From Nocardioides sambongensis (GTDB taxonomy: Bacteria; Actinomycetota; Actinomycetes; Propionibacteriales; Nocardioidaceae): a DNA stretch of 64,000 nucleotides. The notes under the pieces are model-generated. The model did no database searches. It saw nothing but the letters and a program-made list of their open reading frames with translations, and was not told where the DNA came from. How positions within the stretch are numbered: position 1 is the first letter of the stretch; every line of letters begins with the position of its first letter. The stretch is taken from positions 2,928,501 through 2,992,500 of the forward strand of contig NZ_CP041091.1 in assembly GCF_006494815.1 (NCBI RefSeq), in the 5' to 3' direction. Both the position numbers and the translations under genes were made by a program. Below, piece after piece: positions 37,201-45,920 of the stretch.

Positions 37201-38123
37201 GTGCCCGCACCCACGCCTCAGCAGCAGGCTCAGCTCGACCGCGCGCTGCGCCTCTTCCCGGCCCGGATCCGACGCATCGCGGACTACCTCCTGGGGACCT
37301 GGTTCGGCCGGGTCGGCCTGGGGTTCGCCTGGAGCATGCAGCGCATCGAGATCTTCGACCGATCGATGGCCGTCGCCGCTCAACTCTTCACCTCGGTCTT
37401 CCCGGTCCTGATCATGATGGCGTCGTGGGTCGGCAATGCCGACGTGGTGCTGGTCGAGACCTTCAACATGCCCCAGGAGGCCAGCTCCGCCGTCGGGGAC
37501 TCCCTCGACGACGGGGGCAACACGACCTTCGGGATCATCGGCGGGATCATCGTGCTCGCCTCCGCCACCAGCCTCTCCCGCGCGCTGGCCCGTGCCTACG
37601 CGACCATCTGGTCGATCCCCCGCCCCAAGAGCAACGTGGCCTCCGCGTGGCGGTGGGTGGCGGTCGTGCTCGGTCTGGCGATCATGGTGGTGGCGCTGCG
37701 GCGGATGCAGTCGGTCACCGACGAGCTCCCCCCGCAGCAGCTGTGGACGATCGTGCTGGTCACCCTGCTCTACCTGGCGATGGGGGTGCTGGTGCCGTGG
37801 ATCCTGCTCAAGGGTGTGGTCACCATGCGCGCCGTGCTCACCGGCGCGGTCCTCTTCGCCGTGGTGATGCTGCTGGTCCGCCCGTTCTCCAACGTCTGGC
37901 TGCCGCACGCGCTCGAAGCCAGCGCGGTGCGCTACGGCTCGATCGGCGTGGCGTTCACCTACCTCGCCTGGTTCTACGTGATCGCCTGGGTCTACCTGGC
38001 CGCGGCAGTGCTCGGTCAGGTGCTGGTCAGCGACGAGGGCGAGGTCGGTCGCCGGCTGCGGGGGAAGAAGCCGCTGATCCGGCTCGATCGCGGGGACGCG
38101 TCCACGGACACCCCGAGCCCTGA
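37201..38123 (+). CDS. YihY/BrkB family inner membrane protein (stop masked by a frameshift)
   Basis: About 307 residues, GTG start at 37201. Six TM segments with family features: MAVAAQLFTSVFPVLIMMAS, SLSRALARAYATIW, and LAWFYVIAWVYLAAAVLGQV, followed by a basic tail (GRRLRGKKPLIRLDRG). As read, the frame runs on for 2.5 kb without a stop, antisense to three real genes. One C added at the run 38111-38114 puts TGA 38121-38123 in frame and gives the normal family length. Former name ribonuclease BN is a misassignment; a transport or envelope role is likely. Confidence 0.85.
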
Positions 38124-38157
38124 GCCGGCCCACCGCGCGGGCAAGCCCGGGCAGCGC

Positions 38158-38895
38158 TCAGCCGGCCTCGCGGTCGATCTTCCACACACCGCCGACCCGC
38201 TCGAGCACCAGCGTGGTGGTGTACTCCTCGTCGACGCCGGCGACCGCGGTGGTCACCGGCACCCGGGCGGTGTCGCCGTCGACCGTAGCGGCGCCGATCC
38301 GGAAGTCGATCTGGTCGAAGTCCCCACCGTCGAAGGTGTCCGGGTCGCAGCGGCCGTACTCGCGCAGGTAGGCGTCGGTGACCCAGGTGTCGGCCTCGGT
38401 GCACCTGCCCGCGATCACCGCGTCGAGATAGGCCTGCAGCGAGGCCTCCGGGGTGCCCGCGGCGAACTTCTGGCCGCTTCCTCCGGGATCGGTGGGCTGC
38501 GTCGGCTGCGTCGGCTGCGTCGGCTGCGTCGGATCGGTCGGCTCGGTCGGCTCGGTCGGCTCGGTCGGATCGGTCGGCTCGGTGGGTTCCGGGTCGGCCG
38601 GGTCCGTCGGCGCGCCGGACGACGTCGCGCCGTCGCCACCGGCGCTGGTGTCCTCGTCGTCACCGCCGGTGAGGACCAGGACCAGGACGACCGCGCCGAC
38701 CAGCACCACGGAGGTGATCGCGGCGAGCACGATCCAGAGCGTCTTCCTCGGGCCGGGCGGCGGTGGCACCGGCACCGACCAGCCGCCTCCCGGTGGCCCC
38801 TGCGGGGGTCCCGGGGGTGGCGCCGACCAGCCGGGAGGCGGTCCCTGCGGCGGGCCGGACGGGGGCCCGGTGGGCGGTGGCGGCGGAGTGCTCAC
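38158..38895 (-). CDS. Pro-rich single-TM protein with extracytoplasmic NTF2/DUF4878-like domain (paralog A)
   Basis: About 245 residues from the GTG at 38895 (MSTPPPPPTGPP), chosen because the neighbouring paralog starts the same way. The cytosolic part is Pro/Gly-rich with PPQGPP units and one TM segment (about 53-75, LWIVLAAITSVVLVGAVVLV). Then comes a run of TEP/TQP/TDP tripeptides, and a globular domain (TPEASLQAYLDAVIAGRCTE, WVTDAYLREYGRCD, GGVWKIDREAG). That domain has the Cys pair and closing WKID found in paralogs B and the 26.7-kb protein. Envelope protein of unknown function. Confidence 0.75.
   Translation of the reverse strand: MSTPPPPPTGPPSGPPQGPPPGWSAPPPGPPQGPPGGGWSVPVPPPPGPRKTLWIVLAAITSVVLVGAVVLVLVLTGGDDEDTSAGGDGATSSGAPTDPADPEPTEPTDPTEPTEPTEPTDPTQPTQPTQPTQPTDPGGSGQKFAAGTPEASLQAYLDAVIAGRCTEADTWVTDAYLREYGRCDPDTFDGGDFDQIDFRIGAATVDGDTARVPVTTAVAGVDEEYTTTLVLERVGGVWKIDREAG
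38490..38590. repeat. 9-bp repeats encoding the Thr-Pro linker
   Basis: GGCTGCGTC-type and GGCTCGGTC-type 9-bp units are repeated about ten times between 38490 and 38590, encoding (T-[EQD]-P)n in the linker of paralog A. Such units change copy number easily. Confidence 0.7.
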
Positions 38896-38988
38896 GACTT
38901 CCTCACGACTGGCTCGGGGCTTGCTCACGGACGGGGCGGACGATCGCCGACGGCGGTCGCCCCGGCCCCTACCCCGTCGCGCGGCTGC

Positions 38989-39988
38989 TCACTCGTCGTC
39001 GTCGATCTTCCACACGCCGTCCTCCTTCTTCAGGGTCAGCGTGCCGGTGTCGCTCTCGCCGCGGTAGCTGATGGTGACCCGCACCGTCGCGGTGCCGCCG
39101 TCGATGGTCGCGTCGCCGATGTCGAACCGGTAGCGCGCGACCTCGTCCGGGTCGAGCTCGTCGACGGTGCAGCGGCCCTCACGACGCAGGTAGGCGTCGG
39201 TCACCCACTTCTCCGCCTCGACGCAGTCGGCGGCGCGGGCGGCCTCGACGTAGGCGACGATGGTCGCCTCCGGGGTGCCCTCCGGGAAGTCCGGGAGGTC
39301 GGTGGAGGCGTCGGTCGGGCTGTCGGTCGGGCTGTCCGTCGGGTCGGTGGCGTCGGTCGGGCTCTCGGTGGGCTCGTCGCCCTGGTCGGCGTCGGCCGGC
39401 CCGTAGGCGACGACCTCCCACTCCCGCTCCTCCTCGGTCAGCTCGAAGGAGTACTCCTCGGTCCCCGCCTCCGAGGTGAAGGTGACCGGTACGACGGCGC
39501 TGCTGCCGTCGATCTCGGCCTCACCGACCTCGGCGGTGACGTCGCCCGAGGCCAGCAGCGCCCAGTCGTCGCTGGTGCAGACCTGGTCCTCGAGCGGGTC
39601 CTCGAGGTGGTCGTCGGCCGCCTCGCAGTCGTCGGCCTCGGCCGCGTCGATCACGGCCTGGACGACCTTCACCGGGTCGCGGGAGACGGCGTCCTCCTGG
39701 GCGTCGTCGTCATCGCGCAGCAGGAGCACCAGCAGCAGCACCCCGACGATGAGCAGCACCGCCAGCAGTGCGCCGAGGATGATCCAGATCGCCTTCTTCG
39801 AGCCCCTCCGGGCGGCGGCGGGGGTTGCGTCGGCACCGCCCAGCCACCGGGCGGTGGCCCCTGCGGAGGACCGCCCGGCGGGGCCCCTGCGGCGGACCGG
39901 AGGGCGGGCCTGCGGGCGGGCCTGCGGGCGGACCGGAGGGCGGGGGCCCTTGCGGCGGACCAGGGGGCGGTGGCGTCGGCGTACTCAT
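38989..39988 (-). CDS. Pro-rich single-TM protein with two tandem NTF2-like domains (paralog B; two frameshifts)
   Basis: About 333 residues after one-base repairs at the runs 39880-39883 and 39803-39806. N-terminus MSTPTPPPPGPPQGPPP, then PPGGWAVPTQPPPPPGG, KKAIWIILG and a TM segment ending LLLVLLLRDDDD. Outside lie two domains of the same family: one with DCEAADDHLEDPLEDQVCTS, the other after a TDS/TDP linker with DCVEAEKWVTDAYLRREGRC and ending GVWKIDDDE. The second is closely like paralog A. This is a domain duplication within a tandem gene family. Confidence 0.72.
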
Positions 39989-39996
39989 GCTTCACC

Positions 39997-40578
39997 TCAC
40001 GGGTTCGCGGTCAGGTCGTCGAGATAGCTCTCGAAGTAGGACTCCCACTCGGAGGGATCGGTGGGGAAGTCGCTGAGCAGGTCGGTCGGCAGGTCCGTCA
40101 GGAAGTCGGTCGGCAGGTCCGTCGGCAGGTCCGGTGGCAGGTCCGTCGGGAAGTCCGTCGGGTCCGGGCTCGCCGGCTCGGTGCTCTCCTCGGTGGGGGT
40201 GTCCTCGGTGGCCTCGCTGCTGGCGTCGTCGCCGCGGTCCGTCTCGTCCTCGTCGCCGTTGCCCACGATCAGGAACGCGGCGATCACCACCGCGGCCACG
40301 ATCACCAGCGCACCGATCACCCCGAGGATGATGACGAGGGTCTTCTTGCTGTTGCCGTCGCCGGGCGGCGGGGGGCCCGGCGTCCACGGTGGCTGACCGG
40401 GTCCGCCGGGGCCACCGGGTCCGCCCGGTCCGCCCGGTCCGCCGTAGCCCGGCTGCTGCGCGCCGTAAGGAGGTGGCGGCGGCTGCTGCGGAGCGCCGTA
40501 CGGCGGGGGCTGCTGCGGGTAGGGCGGCGGCTGCTGCGGCAGCTCCGCAGTCGGGTGGTCAGGGTTCGAACCGGACAC
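39997..40578 (-). CDS. Pro/Gly/Gln-rich single-TM protein with TDLP repeat tail (paralog C, tail-only)
   Basis: A 193-residue protein with the same front end as paralogs A and B: a cytosolic PQQPPPYG/GGPGG region, SKKTLVIILGVIGALVIVAAV TM segment (about 85-108). The globular domain is replaced by a Thr/Asp/Leu/Pro tail (TDFPTDLPPDLPTDLPTDF) of about 50 residues and a short acidic end (SYFESYLDDL). Head gene of a three-gene run, 8 bp before paralog B. Either a truncated family member or a distinct short form. Confidence 0.7.
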   Translation of the reverse strand: MSGSNPDHPTAELPQQPPPYPQQPPPYGAPQQPPPPPYGAQQPGYGGPGGPGGPGGPGGPGQPPWTPGPPPPGDGNSKKTLVIILGVIGALVIVAAVVIAAFLIVGNGDEDETDRGDDASSEATEDTPTEESTEPASPDPTDFPTDLPPDLPTDLPTDFLTDLPTDLLSDFPTDPSEWESYFESYLDDLTANP

Positions 40579-40639
40579 CGGGACTCCTTGGATCCGTGCT
40601 GCCGGCGCAGCGTGCGATCACCACCGTAGACCAGCGCAG

Positions 40640-40655
40640 CCCCGCCCCTGCGGGG
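40640..40655. terminator. GC hairpin after hisC
   Basis: CCCCGC (40640-40645) and GCGGGG (40650-40655) form a 6-bp stem with a 4-nt loop, 4 bp beyond the hisC stop. Short but well placed to separate hisC from the paralog operon. Confidence 0.45.
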
Positions 40656-40658
40656 GTT

Positions 40659-41770
40659 TCAGCCCGCCAGCGGGCCCAGCGTGTCGACGATCCGGGCGTT
40701 CGCCTCGGCCTCGCCGACGGTGACCCGGACGCCCTCGCCGGCGAAGGCGCGGACCGAGAGGCCGACCCGTTCGGCCGCCGCCACCAGCTCGGGGGTGCGC
40801 CGCCCGACGGGGAACCAGACGAAGTTGCCCTGCGCCTCCGGCAGGCGCCAGCCGTGCGCGGAGAGACCGGCGACCAGGCGCTCCCGCTCCGCGACCAGCG
40901 CGTCGACCCGCTCCAGCAGCAGGTCCTGGGCGTCCAGCGAGGCGACCGCGGCGGCCTGGGCGACCGAGGAGACCCCGAACGGCAGGGAGACCGACCGCAC
41001 CGCGCCCGCGATCGCCGCGGTGGACGCGAGGTAGCCGACCCGCAGACCGGCCAGTCCGTAGGCCTTGGAGAACGTCCGCATCAGCGCGACGTTGCTCCGC
41101 TCGCCCAGCAGCCGCAGGCCGTCCACCGGGTCGTCGTGGCGCACGAACTCGGCGTACGCCTCGTCGACGACCACCAGCACCCGCGGAGGGATCCGGTCCA
41201 GGAAGGCCTCCAGCTCGCTGTGTCGCAGGGCGGGGCCGGTCGGGTTGTTCGGGTGCAGACCACCAGCACCCGGGTCCGGTCGGTGACCGCGGCCGCCATC
41301 GCGTCGAGGTCGTGGCGGGCGTCGGCGGTCAGCGGCACCTGGACCGCCCGGGCGCCGGCCACGGTGATCGCGATCGGATAGGCCTCGAAGGAGCGCCACG
41401 GCACCACCACCTCGTCACCGGGGCCGCAGAACGCGCTCAGCAGCTGGAAGAGCACCGCCGTCGAACCGGTGCCGGCGGAGATCTGCGCGGGCAGCAGGTC
41501 GAGACGGACGGCCAGCGCCCGGTAGAGCGCCCCGTTCCCCATGTCCGGGTAGCGCTCCATCACACCGACCGCCGCGGTCGCGGCCTCGAGCACACCGGGC
41601 AGCGGCGGGTAGGGGTTCTCGTTCGAGGAGAGCTTGTACGGCGTCAGCCCGGGCGGGGTGCTCGGCGGCCGCCCCGCGACGTACGGCGGCAGGTCGTCCA
41701 ACTGCGGCCGGGGACGCGGCACGCCCCCGCTGCTCGTCGCGCGATCCGCTGCGTGCTGACTGGCTGCCAT
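40659..41770 (-). CDS. hisC: Histidinol-phosphate aminotransferase (one frameshift)
   Basis: About 370 residues, class I/II PLP aminotransferase of the HisC type: YKLSSNENPYPPLPGV, GTGSTAVLFQLLSAF, VCTPNNPTG (after restoring one C at 41251-41253), DEAYAEF, and the PLP Lys in FSKAYGLAGLRVGY. It converts imidazole-acetol phosphate to histidinol phosphate; many actinomycetes use close relatives for aromatic amino acids. No other his gene is nearby, so the aromatic role is possible. ATG 41770 has GGAGG upstream. Confidence 0.85.
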
Positions 41771-41855
41771 TCGTCCCTCCACCTGGTGCTGGCCGGTGCA
41801 GCGACCCTAGAACAACGGTGAAGCATCGAATCACCGGCTCCGAGGCCAGTCATGG

Positions 41856-42808
41856 CTAGGCCGCGCTCTCGCCCTCCTCGGCGAGCACCACGCTGCCGCC
41901 GGAGACCCGGGCCAGGTCGCGGTCCAGGGTGACGTCGAGCGGGTTGGTCAGGCAGCGCACGGAGCCGCCGCCGAGGTGGAACTCGGAGACGTCGACCACC
42001 ACCACCTCGAAGCCCCAGCCGGCGAGCCGGTCGGCGACGTGTCGCGGGCAGGCGGGCATCACGACGGTCCGGCCGATCACCACGGAGTTCGCGCAGAAGG
42101 TGGTCAGCGCCTCCTCCTCGGTGATCACCAGCGGCTCGGGGATCACCTCCAGCAGCGCCTGCGCGGAGACGGGGTCGAAGGCGTCCGGGCAGACCAGCGC
42201 GCGACGGTCGTCGAGGGGCAGAAGGCGAGGTCGAGGTGATACATGCCCGGGTGGGTGATCCGCACCCCGCGGACCCGGACGTCGAGCTCGGCGGCGAGCA
42301 GCGGCAGTGCGGCGGCCTCGGTGCGCGGCCCGAAGCCGACCACGAGCTCACCACGCCAGGCGAACGCGTCACCGGCCTCGAAGTGCGGCCCCGCACCGTC
42401 TCCGCCGATCCGCACCGCGCGGTGGTCGTGCTGGGCGAACCACGCCTCGGCGGACCCGGTCTCCTGCTGCCGCTCCGGGTAGCGCATGTGGGAGAGGAGC
42501 ACCGTCGGCTCGCCCGCACCGTCCGCACCGCGCCGGACGACGGGCAGCCCGAGGTTCATCGCATAGACCATGTCGGGCGAGTCGGGGCGGGCCTCGATCG
42601 CGCGCACCTCGGCACCGCAGCGGCGGAGGGTGGCGACCAGCCGGTGCCACTGCGCGGTGGCCCGCGTCGGGTCCGGCTGCACCGCGGTGTCCATGAACGG
42701 GTTGATCGCGTAGTCGACGCGGAACTGCGACGGCTCGACCATCGCGTAGGAACGGCCCCAGGGCAGCTCACCGTGGCGGGTGAGGTCGGTGGTGGCGGAC
42801 GTGTTCAT
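41856..42808 (-). CDS. Amidinotransferase / dimethylargininase-like protein (one frameshift)
   Basis: About 317 residues after one C is restored at 42215-42218. The guanidino-modifying fold is shown by MVEPSQFRVDYAINPFMD and DSPDMVYAMN, the catalytic His in GMYHLDLAFCP and the nucleophile Cys in GGGSVRCLTNPLD. Dimethylargininases hydrolyse methylated arginine to citrulline and methylamines; amidinotransferases and arginine deiminases share the site. It is divergent from a GntR/FadR regulator across a strong operator. Start ATG 42808 with GGGAGG. Substrate within the guanidino group remains open. Confidence 0.82.
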
Positions 42809-42827
42809 GGAACCTCCCTACGTCAAT

Positions 42828-42847
42828 ATTGTCAGACAATCTGACAA
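42828..42847. promoter_or_regulatory. GntR/FadR-type operator
   Basis: TTGTCAGACAATCTGACAA contains the perfect inverted repeat TTGTCAGA/TCTGACAA (42829-42836, 42840-42847), and nested in it ATTGTCAGACAAT (42828-42840), a perfect 13-bp palindrome. TTGTCAGACAA fits the FadR-subfamily pattern TNGTNNNACNA exactly. CAATATTG (42824-42831) is a third, overlapping palindrome. All lie 16-40 nt upstream of the amidinotransferase start. Confidence 0.7.
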
Positions 42848-42920
42848 GAGAGTAGGCGCTTCGCCGCACGGCGCCAAGTCGACCCGCCTGGAGCGCGCAC
42901 GATCCGCGGGGCGCGGCACA

Positions 42921-43610
42921 ATGGGCGCCATGTCCGGGAGGTTCGAGACCCTCAGCGTGGAGCACGCCTCCACCACCGCGCGCGTGGCAGCCGAGCTGCG
43001 ACGGGCGGTCTTCGAGGGCGAGCTGGAGAGCGGCACCGCACTGCGCGAGATCGCGCTCGCCGAGTCGCTCGGCGTCTCCCGGCCCACCGTGCGCGAGGCG
43101 CTGACGGTGCTGGTCGCGGAGGGACTGGCCACCCGCGAGCCGCACCGTGGGGTCAGCGTCGCCACCCCCGAGGCATCGTCGGTCCGGGACGTGTGCCGGG
43201 CACGTCAGGTGCTCGAGGGCGCCGGCGTCGAGGGCTGGGACCGCGCGGGCGACGAGGACCGGCTCCGGGTGCGCACCACGCTGGACGCCTACACGCGGGC
43301 GGTGCGCGAGGGCGCGTCGTACGAGGAGCTCAACGAGCGCCACCTCGCCTTCCACGTCGCCCTGGTCGGCCTGACCGGGAGCAGCCGCCTGGTGCAGATG
43401 GCCGAGGCCCTGATGGACGAGCTCAAGCTGGCGCTCGCCCAGGTCGACCGGCTCAACCGCAACGCGCACGACCAGGCCGACACCCACGAGGCGCTGGTCG
43501 ACCTGCTGGAATCGGGTCGGATCGAGGGCGAGGACGGCGCCCGCTCGTTCCTGCGCCACCACATCGACGACGCCGAGGTCGAGATCATCGGCGCGCTCGG
43601 CCTGGAGTGA
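42921..43610 (+). CDS. GntR family regulator, FadR subfamily (FCD domain)
   Basis: About 229 residues. Winged HTH at about 18-85 (TARVAAELRRAVFEGELESG, then ALAESLGVSRPTVREALTVL) and a helical FCD ligand domain behind it, with the metal-site type His residues in NERHLAFHVALVG and THEALVDLL. It should sense a small carboxylate or amine and release the divergent amidinotransferase promoter. ATG 42921 (MGAMSGRFE) or 42930. The adjoining palindrome fits its subfamily. Confidence 0.9.
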   Translation: MGAMSGRFETLSVEHASTTARVAAELRRAVFEGELESGTALREIALAESLGVSRPTVREALTVLVAEGLATREPHRGVSVATPEASSVRDVCRARQVLEGAGVEGWDRAGDEDRLRVRTTLDAYTRAVREGASYEELNERHLAFHVALVGLTGSSRLVQMAEALMDELKLALAQVDRLNRNAHDQADTHEALVDLLESGRIEGEDGARSFLRHHIDDAEVEIIGALGLE

Positions 43611-43655
43611 GCGGAGCGCACCGCCGAGGTGGCCGGTGATGCCACACTTGCCCGC

Positions 43656-44048
43656 ATGCTCGCCTTCCTCTCCCGCTGGGCCATCACGGCAGCCTCGCTC
43701 GCGCTCGCCGCGCAGCTGATCGGCGGCATCTGGTTCGAGGGACCCCGCAACGGCCAGGCCGAGATCGAGCACAAGATCGTGCCGCTGCTCCTGGTCGCGC
43801 TCATCTCCTGCGCGGTGACCGCGTTCGTCAAGCCGCTGATGACGCTGCTGTCGATCCCGTTCATCCTGGTCACGCTGGGCCTCTTCCTGGTCGTGCTCAA
43901 CGCGCTGCTGCTGAAGCTCACCGCGTGGCTGGCCGACCTGGTCGGGATCGGGTTCCACGTCGAGGGCTTCTGGCCGGCCATCGGCGGAGCCCTGATCATC
44001 AGCATCACCACCTGGTTCCTGGACGCGATGATCGGAGTCGAGTCGTGA
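43656..44048 (+). CDS. Phage-holin-4-2 / YvlD-type membrane protein
   Basis: A 130-residue protein with four TM segments (ITAASLALAAQLIGGIWF; IVPLLLVALISCAVTAF; LSIPFILVTLGLFLVVLNAL; IGGALIISITTWFL), the pattern of PF04020. Despite the family name there is no phage context. The start is ATG 43656 (MLAFLSRW). Its stop overlaps the next gene's GTG (GTGA), so the two are co-translated. Confidence 0.85.
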   Translation: MLAFLSRWAITAASLALAAQLIGGIWFEGPRNGQAEIEHKIVPLLLVALISCAVTAFVKPLMTLLSIPFILVTLGLFLVVLNALLLKLTAWLADLVGIGFHVEGFWPAIGGALIISITTWFLDAMIGVES

Positions 44049-44560
44049 CCGTTCCCGAGCCGCGGACCCCGGGTCGCTACCGGATCGCACTGATCTGCCT
44101 GGGCAACATCTGCCGGTCGCCGATGGCCGACGTGGTGCTCGAGGACCGGATCCGCGGGGTGGGTCTGGACCAGCAGGTCGACGTGGTCAGCGCCGGCACC
44201 GGCGACTGGCACGTCGGCGAGCCGATGGACGCCCGGGCCGCGGCCCTGCTCGCCGAGGAGGGCTACGACACCTCCCGGCACCGGGCGCAGCAGGTCGTGG
44301 CCGCCTGGATCGAGGAGTACGACCTGCTGCTCGCCATGGACGCGACCAACCTCGGCGACCTGCGCGCGCTGGACCAGACCGGCGGCGCCACCGCGGACGG
44401 TCGCCTGCGGCTCTTCCGGGACTTCGACCCGATCCGCCCGGGGAGCGACGTACCGGACCCCTACTTCGGCGGTGAGGCGGGCTTCCGCGACGTGCTGACC
44501 ATGGTCGAGCGGACCAGCGAGGTGCTGGCCCGGGAGATCGCGGACGCGCTGGCGCTCTGA
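44045..44560 (+). CDS. Low-molecular-weight protein-tyrosine phosphatase
   Basis: A 171-residue LMW-PTP. The P-loop is CLGNICRS (Cys18 nucleophile, Arg24) and the general acid motif is DPYFGG near the C-terminus. It removes phosphate from tyrosine on proteins; in actinomycetes it often acts with envelope polysaccharide synthesis, though no tyrosine kinase is in view here. GTG 44045 is coupled to the membrane protein upstream. Confidence 0.93.
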   Translation: MTVPEPRTPGRYRIALICLGNICRSPMADVVLEDRIRGVGLDQQVDVVSAGTGDWHVGEPMDARAAALLAEEGYDTSRHRAQQVVAAWIEEYDLLLAMDATNLGDLRALDQTGGATADGRLRLFRDFDPIRPGSDVPDPYFGGEAGFRDVLTMVERTSEVLAREIADALAL

Positions 44561-44629
44561 GCCGCGCACCGGCCAAGGGTCGGCGGCGGCCGGCGGCGGG
44601 TCGGCGGCGGGATGAGTAGGGTCACCTGC

Positions 44630-45127
44630 ATGAGCACGCAGCCGACGTACGCGGAACTCGCACCTCTCCCGGCCTACGCCGACCAGCCGGTGCCGACGGC
44701 GTTCGAGGACATCAACGGGTACCTGAACGTGCGGCACTACCTGGGCATCGGCAGCGAGGGGCTGGACGAGTCACTGGCCGAGCTGGGCATCCCGTGGAAC
44801 TGGCCGGTCGCCGACGGGCACGCCTGCCTCTCCGCCGAGCACCACGTCCGGTACCTCCACGAGCTCAAGACCGGCGACCAGATGTCGGTCCGGGTGCGCC
44901 TGCTGGGCCGCTCCGAGAGGGCCGCGCACGCGCTGGTCTACCTGCTCGACGACACCAACGAGCGGCTCGCCTGCGTCTTCGAGGAGATCTTCCTCCACGT
45001 GCTCGTCGAGCCGCGCCAGACCGCGCCGTGGCCGGGAGCGATCGCGGAGGCGATGGACAAGCGCATCGCCGAGCACGACGGCCTCGGCTGGCAGCCCGCC
45101 ACCTCGGGGTGCCTGGCCCTCCGTTGA
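44630..45127 (+). CDS. Hotdog-fold thioesterase
   Basis: A 165-residue protein with the 4HBT/acyl-CoA thioesterase pattern: TAFEDINGYLNVRHYLGI, with the Asp and the Asn/His region typical of the active site, AEHHVRYLHELKTGD, and FEEIFLHVLV. It would hydrolyse an acyl-CoA or acyl-ACP. TAGGGT at 44617-44622, 7 nt before the ATG at 44630, suggests a leaderless transcript. It is not tied to neighbours by overlap. Confidence 0.82.
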   Translation: MSTQPTYAELAPLPAYADQPVPTAFEDINGYLNVRHYLGIGSEGLDESLAELGIPWNWPVADGHACLSAEHHVRYLHELKTGDQMSVRVRLLGRSERAAHALVYLLDDTNERLACVFEEIFLHVLVEPRQTAPWPGAIAEAMDKRIAEHDGLGWQPATSGCLALR

Positions 45128-45131
45128 GCGG

Positions 45132-45201
45132 GTCCCGGGCCTCCGACACCCGCCGGAGACCCCCGGCGGTGAGGCGTCTCACACCCTCACGGGCCCGGGA
45201 C
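45132..45201. other. Structured intergenic element (three nested stems)
   Basis: GTCCCGGGCC (45132-45141) and GGCCCGGGAC (45192-45201) are a perfect 10-bp inverted repeat. Inside are CCGCCGG (45150-45156) with CCGGCGG (45163-45169), and TGAG (45170-45173) with CTCA (45178-45181). This makes a possible three-way junction of 70 nt between the thioesterase and a small gene. It could be a terminator or a leader element of the small gene (58 nt downstream). Confidence 0.4.
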
Positions 45202-45258
45202 ATCCAGGCGTAACCGGGGGTCAACCTTCTGGCGATCTTGGCGGCGCAGGATCTTCCC

Positions 45259-45492
45259 ATGACCGAGCTGATCGCCTCCCTCTACCGACCCGGTGCCGCA
45301 CCCACGGACGCCGAGAAGGTCGCAGCCCACCAGGCTGCCCAGGACGCTGCCACCGCCGCCCAGACCCGTCGCAACGCGCTGCGTGACCGCCACGCCCGCA
45401 ACCTCACCACGCTGATGACCGAACGTGACGACCTGCGGGGCGTGCACGCGCTGGCCGACTTCGTCGACGACGCCGTCCGCTGGTCCGCCTGA
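45259..45492 (+). CDS. Small hypothetical protein (77 residues)
   Basis: A 77-residue protein (MTELIASLYRPGAAPTDAEK), Ala-rich, helical and probably a coiled coil in the centre (AHQAAQDAATAAQTRRNALR), with an acidic C-terminus (FVDDAVRWSA). No signal or TM. Codon use is like the neighbours. I do not recognise it. A weak AGGA is 11 nt before the ATG. Confidence 0.55.
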   Translation: MTELIASLYRPGAAPTDAEKVAAHQAAQDAATAAQTRRNALRDRHARNLTTLMTERDDLRGVHALADFVDDAVRWSA

Positions 45493-45551
45493 GACGGTCT
45501 CCTCCACCGGCTCCACGAGCGGCCGGGCGCGGACCCTCCGCGCGGCACGCT

Positions 45552-45572
45552 CGGAGCTCCGGGTCGACCCGG
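45552..45572. other. Overlapping palindromes before the VapB-like gene
   Basis: CGGAGCTCCG (45552-45561) and CCGGGTCGACCCGG (45559-45572) are perfect palindromes overlapping by three bases in the 132-bp gap between the small gene and the next one. They may end the small gene's transcript or serve as an operator. Confidence 0.3.
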
Positions 45573-45624
45573 GTGGCCGCGCGGAACACCGTCATTCACC
45601 CGTCGGCGACTAGACTCCGGCGAC

Positions 45625-45920
45625 GTGATCTTCAAGCGCGTGGGGACGGGCGTCCCTATCCCGACCACGGGCTGACCGCGAAGGGGTGGGCCGCCGTTCC
45701 GCCGCGCCAGGTGCGCCTCGACGACCTGGTCACCACGAAGGACACCCTGCAGCTCACCTCACTGCTCGACGAGGACTCCACGTTCTTCGGCGACCTCTTC
45801 GCCCACGTCGTGCTGTGGCGCGGTGACTACTACCTCGAGGACGGCCTGCACCGGGCCCTGCGCGCGGCGCTCCAGCAGCGCAACGTGCTGCACGCTCGGG
45901 TGATCCGGATGGAGGGCTGA
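45625..45920 (+). CDS. Conserved protein of the so-called VapB-type antitoxin family (one frameshift)
   Basis: About 98 residues after one G is restored at 45642-45645. The sequence VIFKRVGDGRPYPDHGLT, then PPRQVRLDDLVTTKDTL, LLDEDSTFFGDLFAHVV and YYLEDGLHRALRAALQQRNV is a conserved actinomycete family often labelled as a type II antitoxin. There is no toxin gene, and it is constantly found beside LytR_C genes, so a housekeeping or envelope link is more likely. GTG 45625 follows TAGACT (45611-45616) by 8 nt, so the transcript is probably leaderless. Confidence 0.7.

Noticed and set aside
40560..40575. tRNA T-arm-like GGTTCGAACC
   Set aside because: It lies in the coding start of paralog C and no acceptor, D or anticodon arms can be built around it.
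45625..45920. VapBC toxin-antitoxin locus
   Set aside because: No PIN-domain VapC partner. The gene is a conserved companion of LytR_C, so the antitoxin label is probably a database habit.
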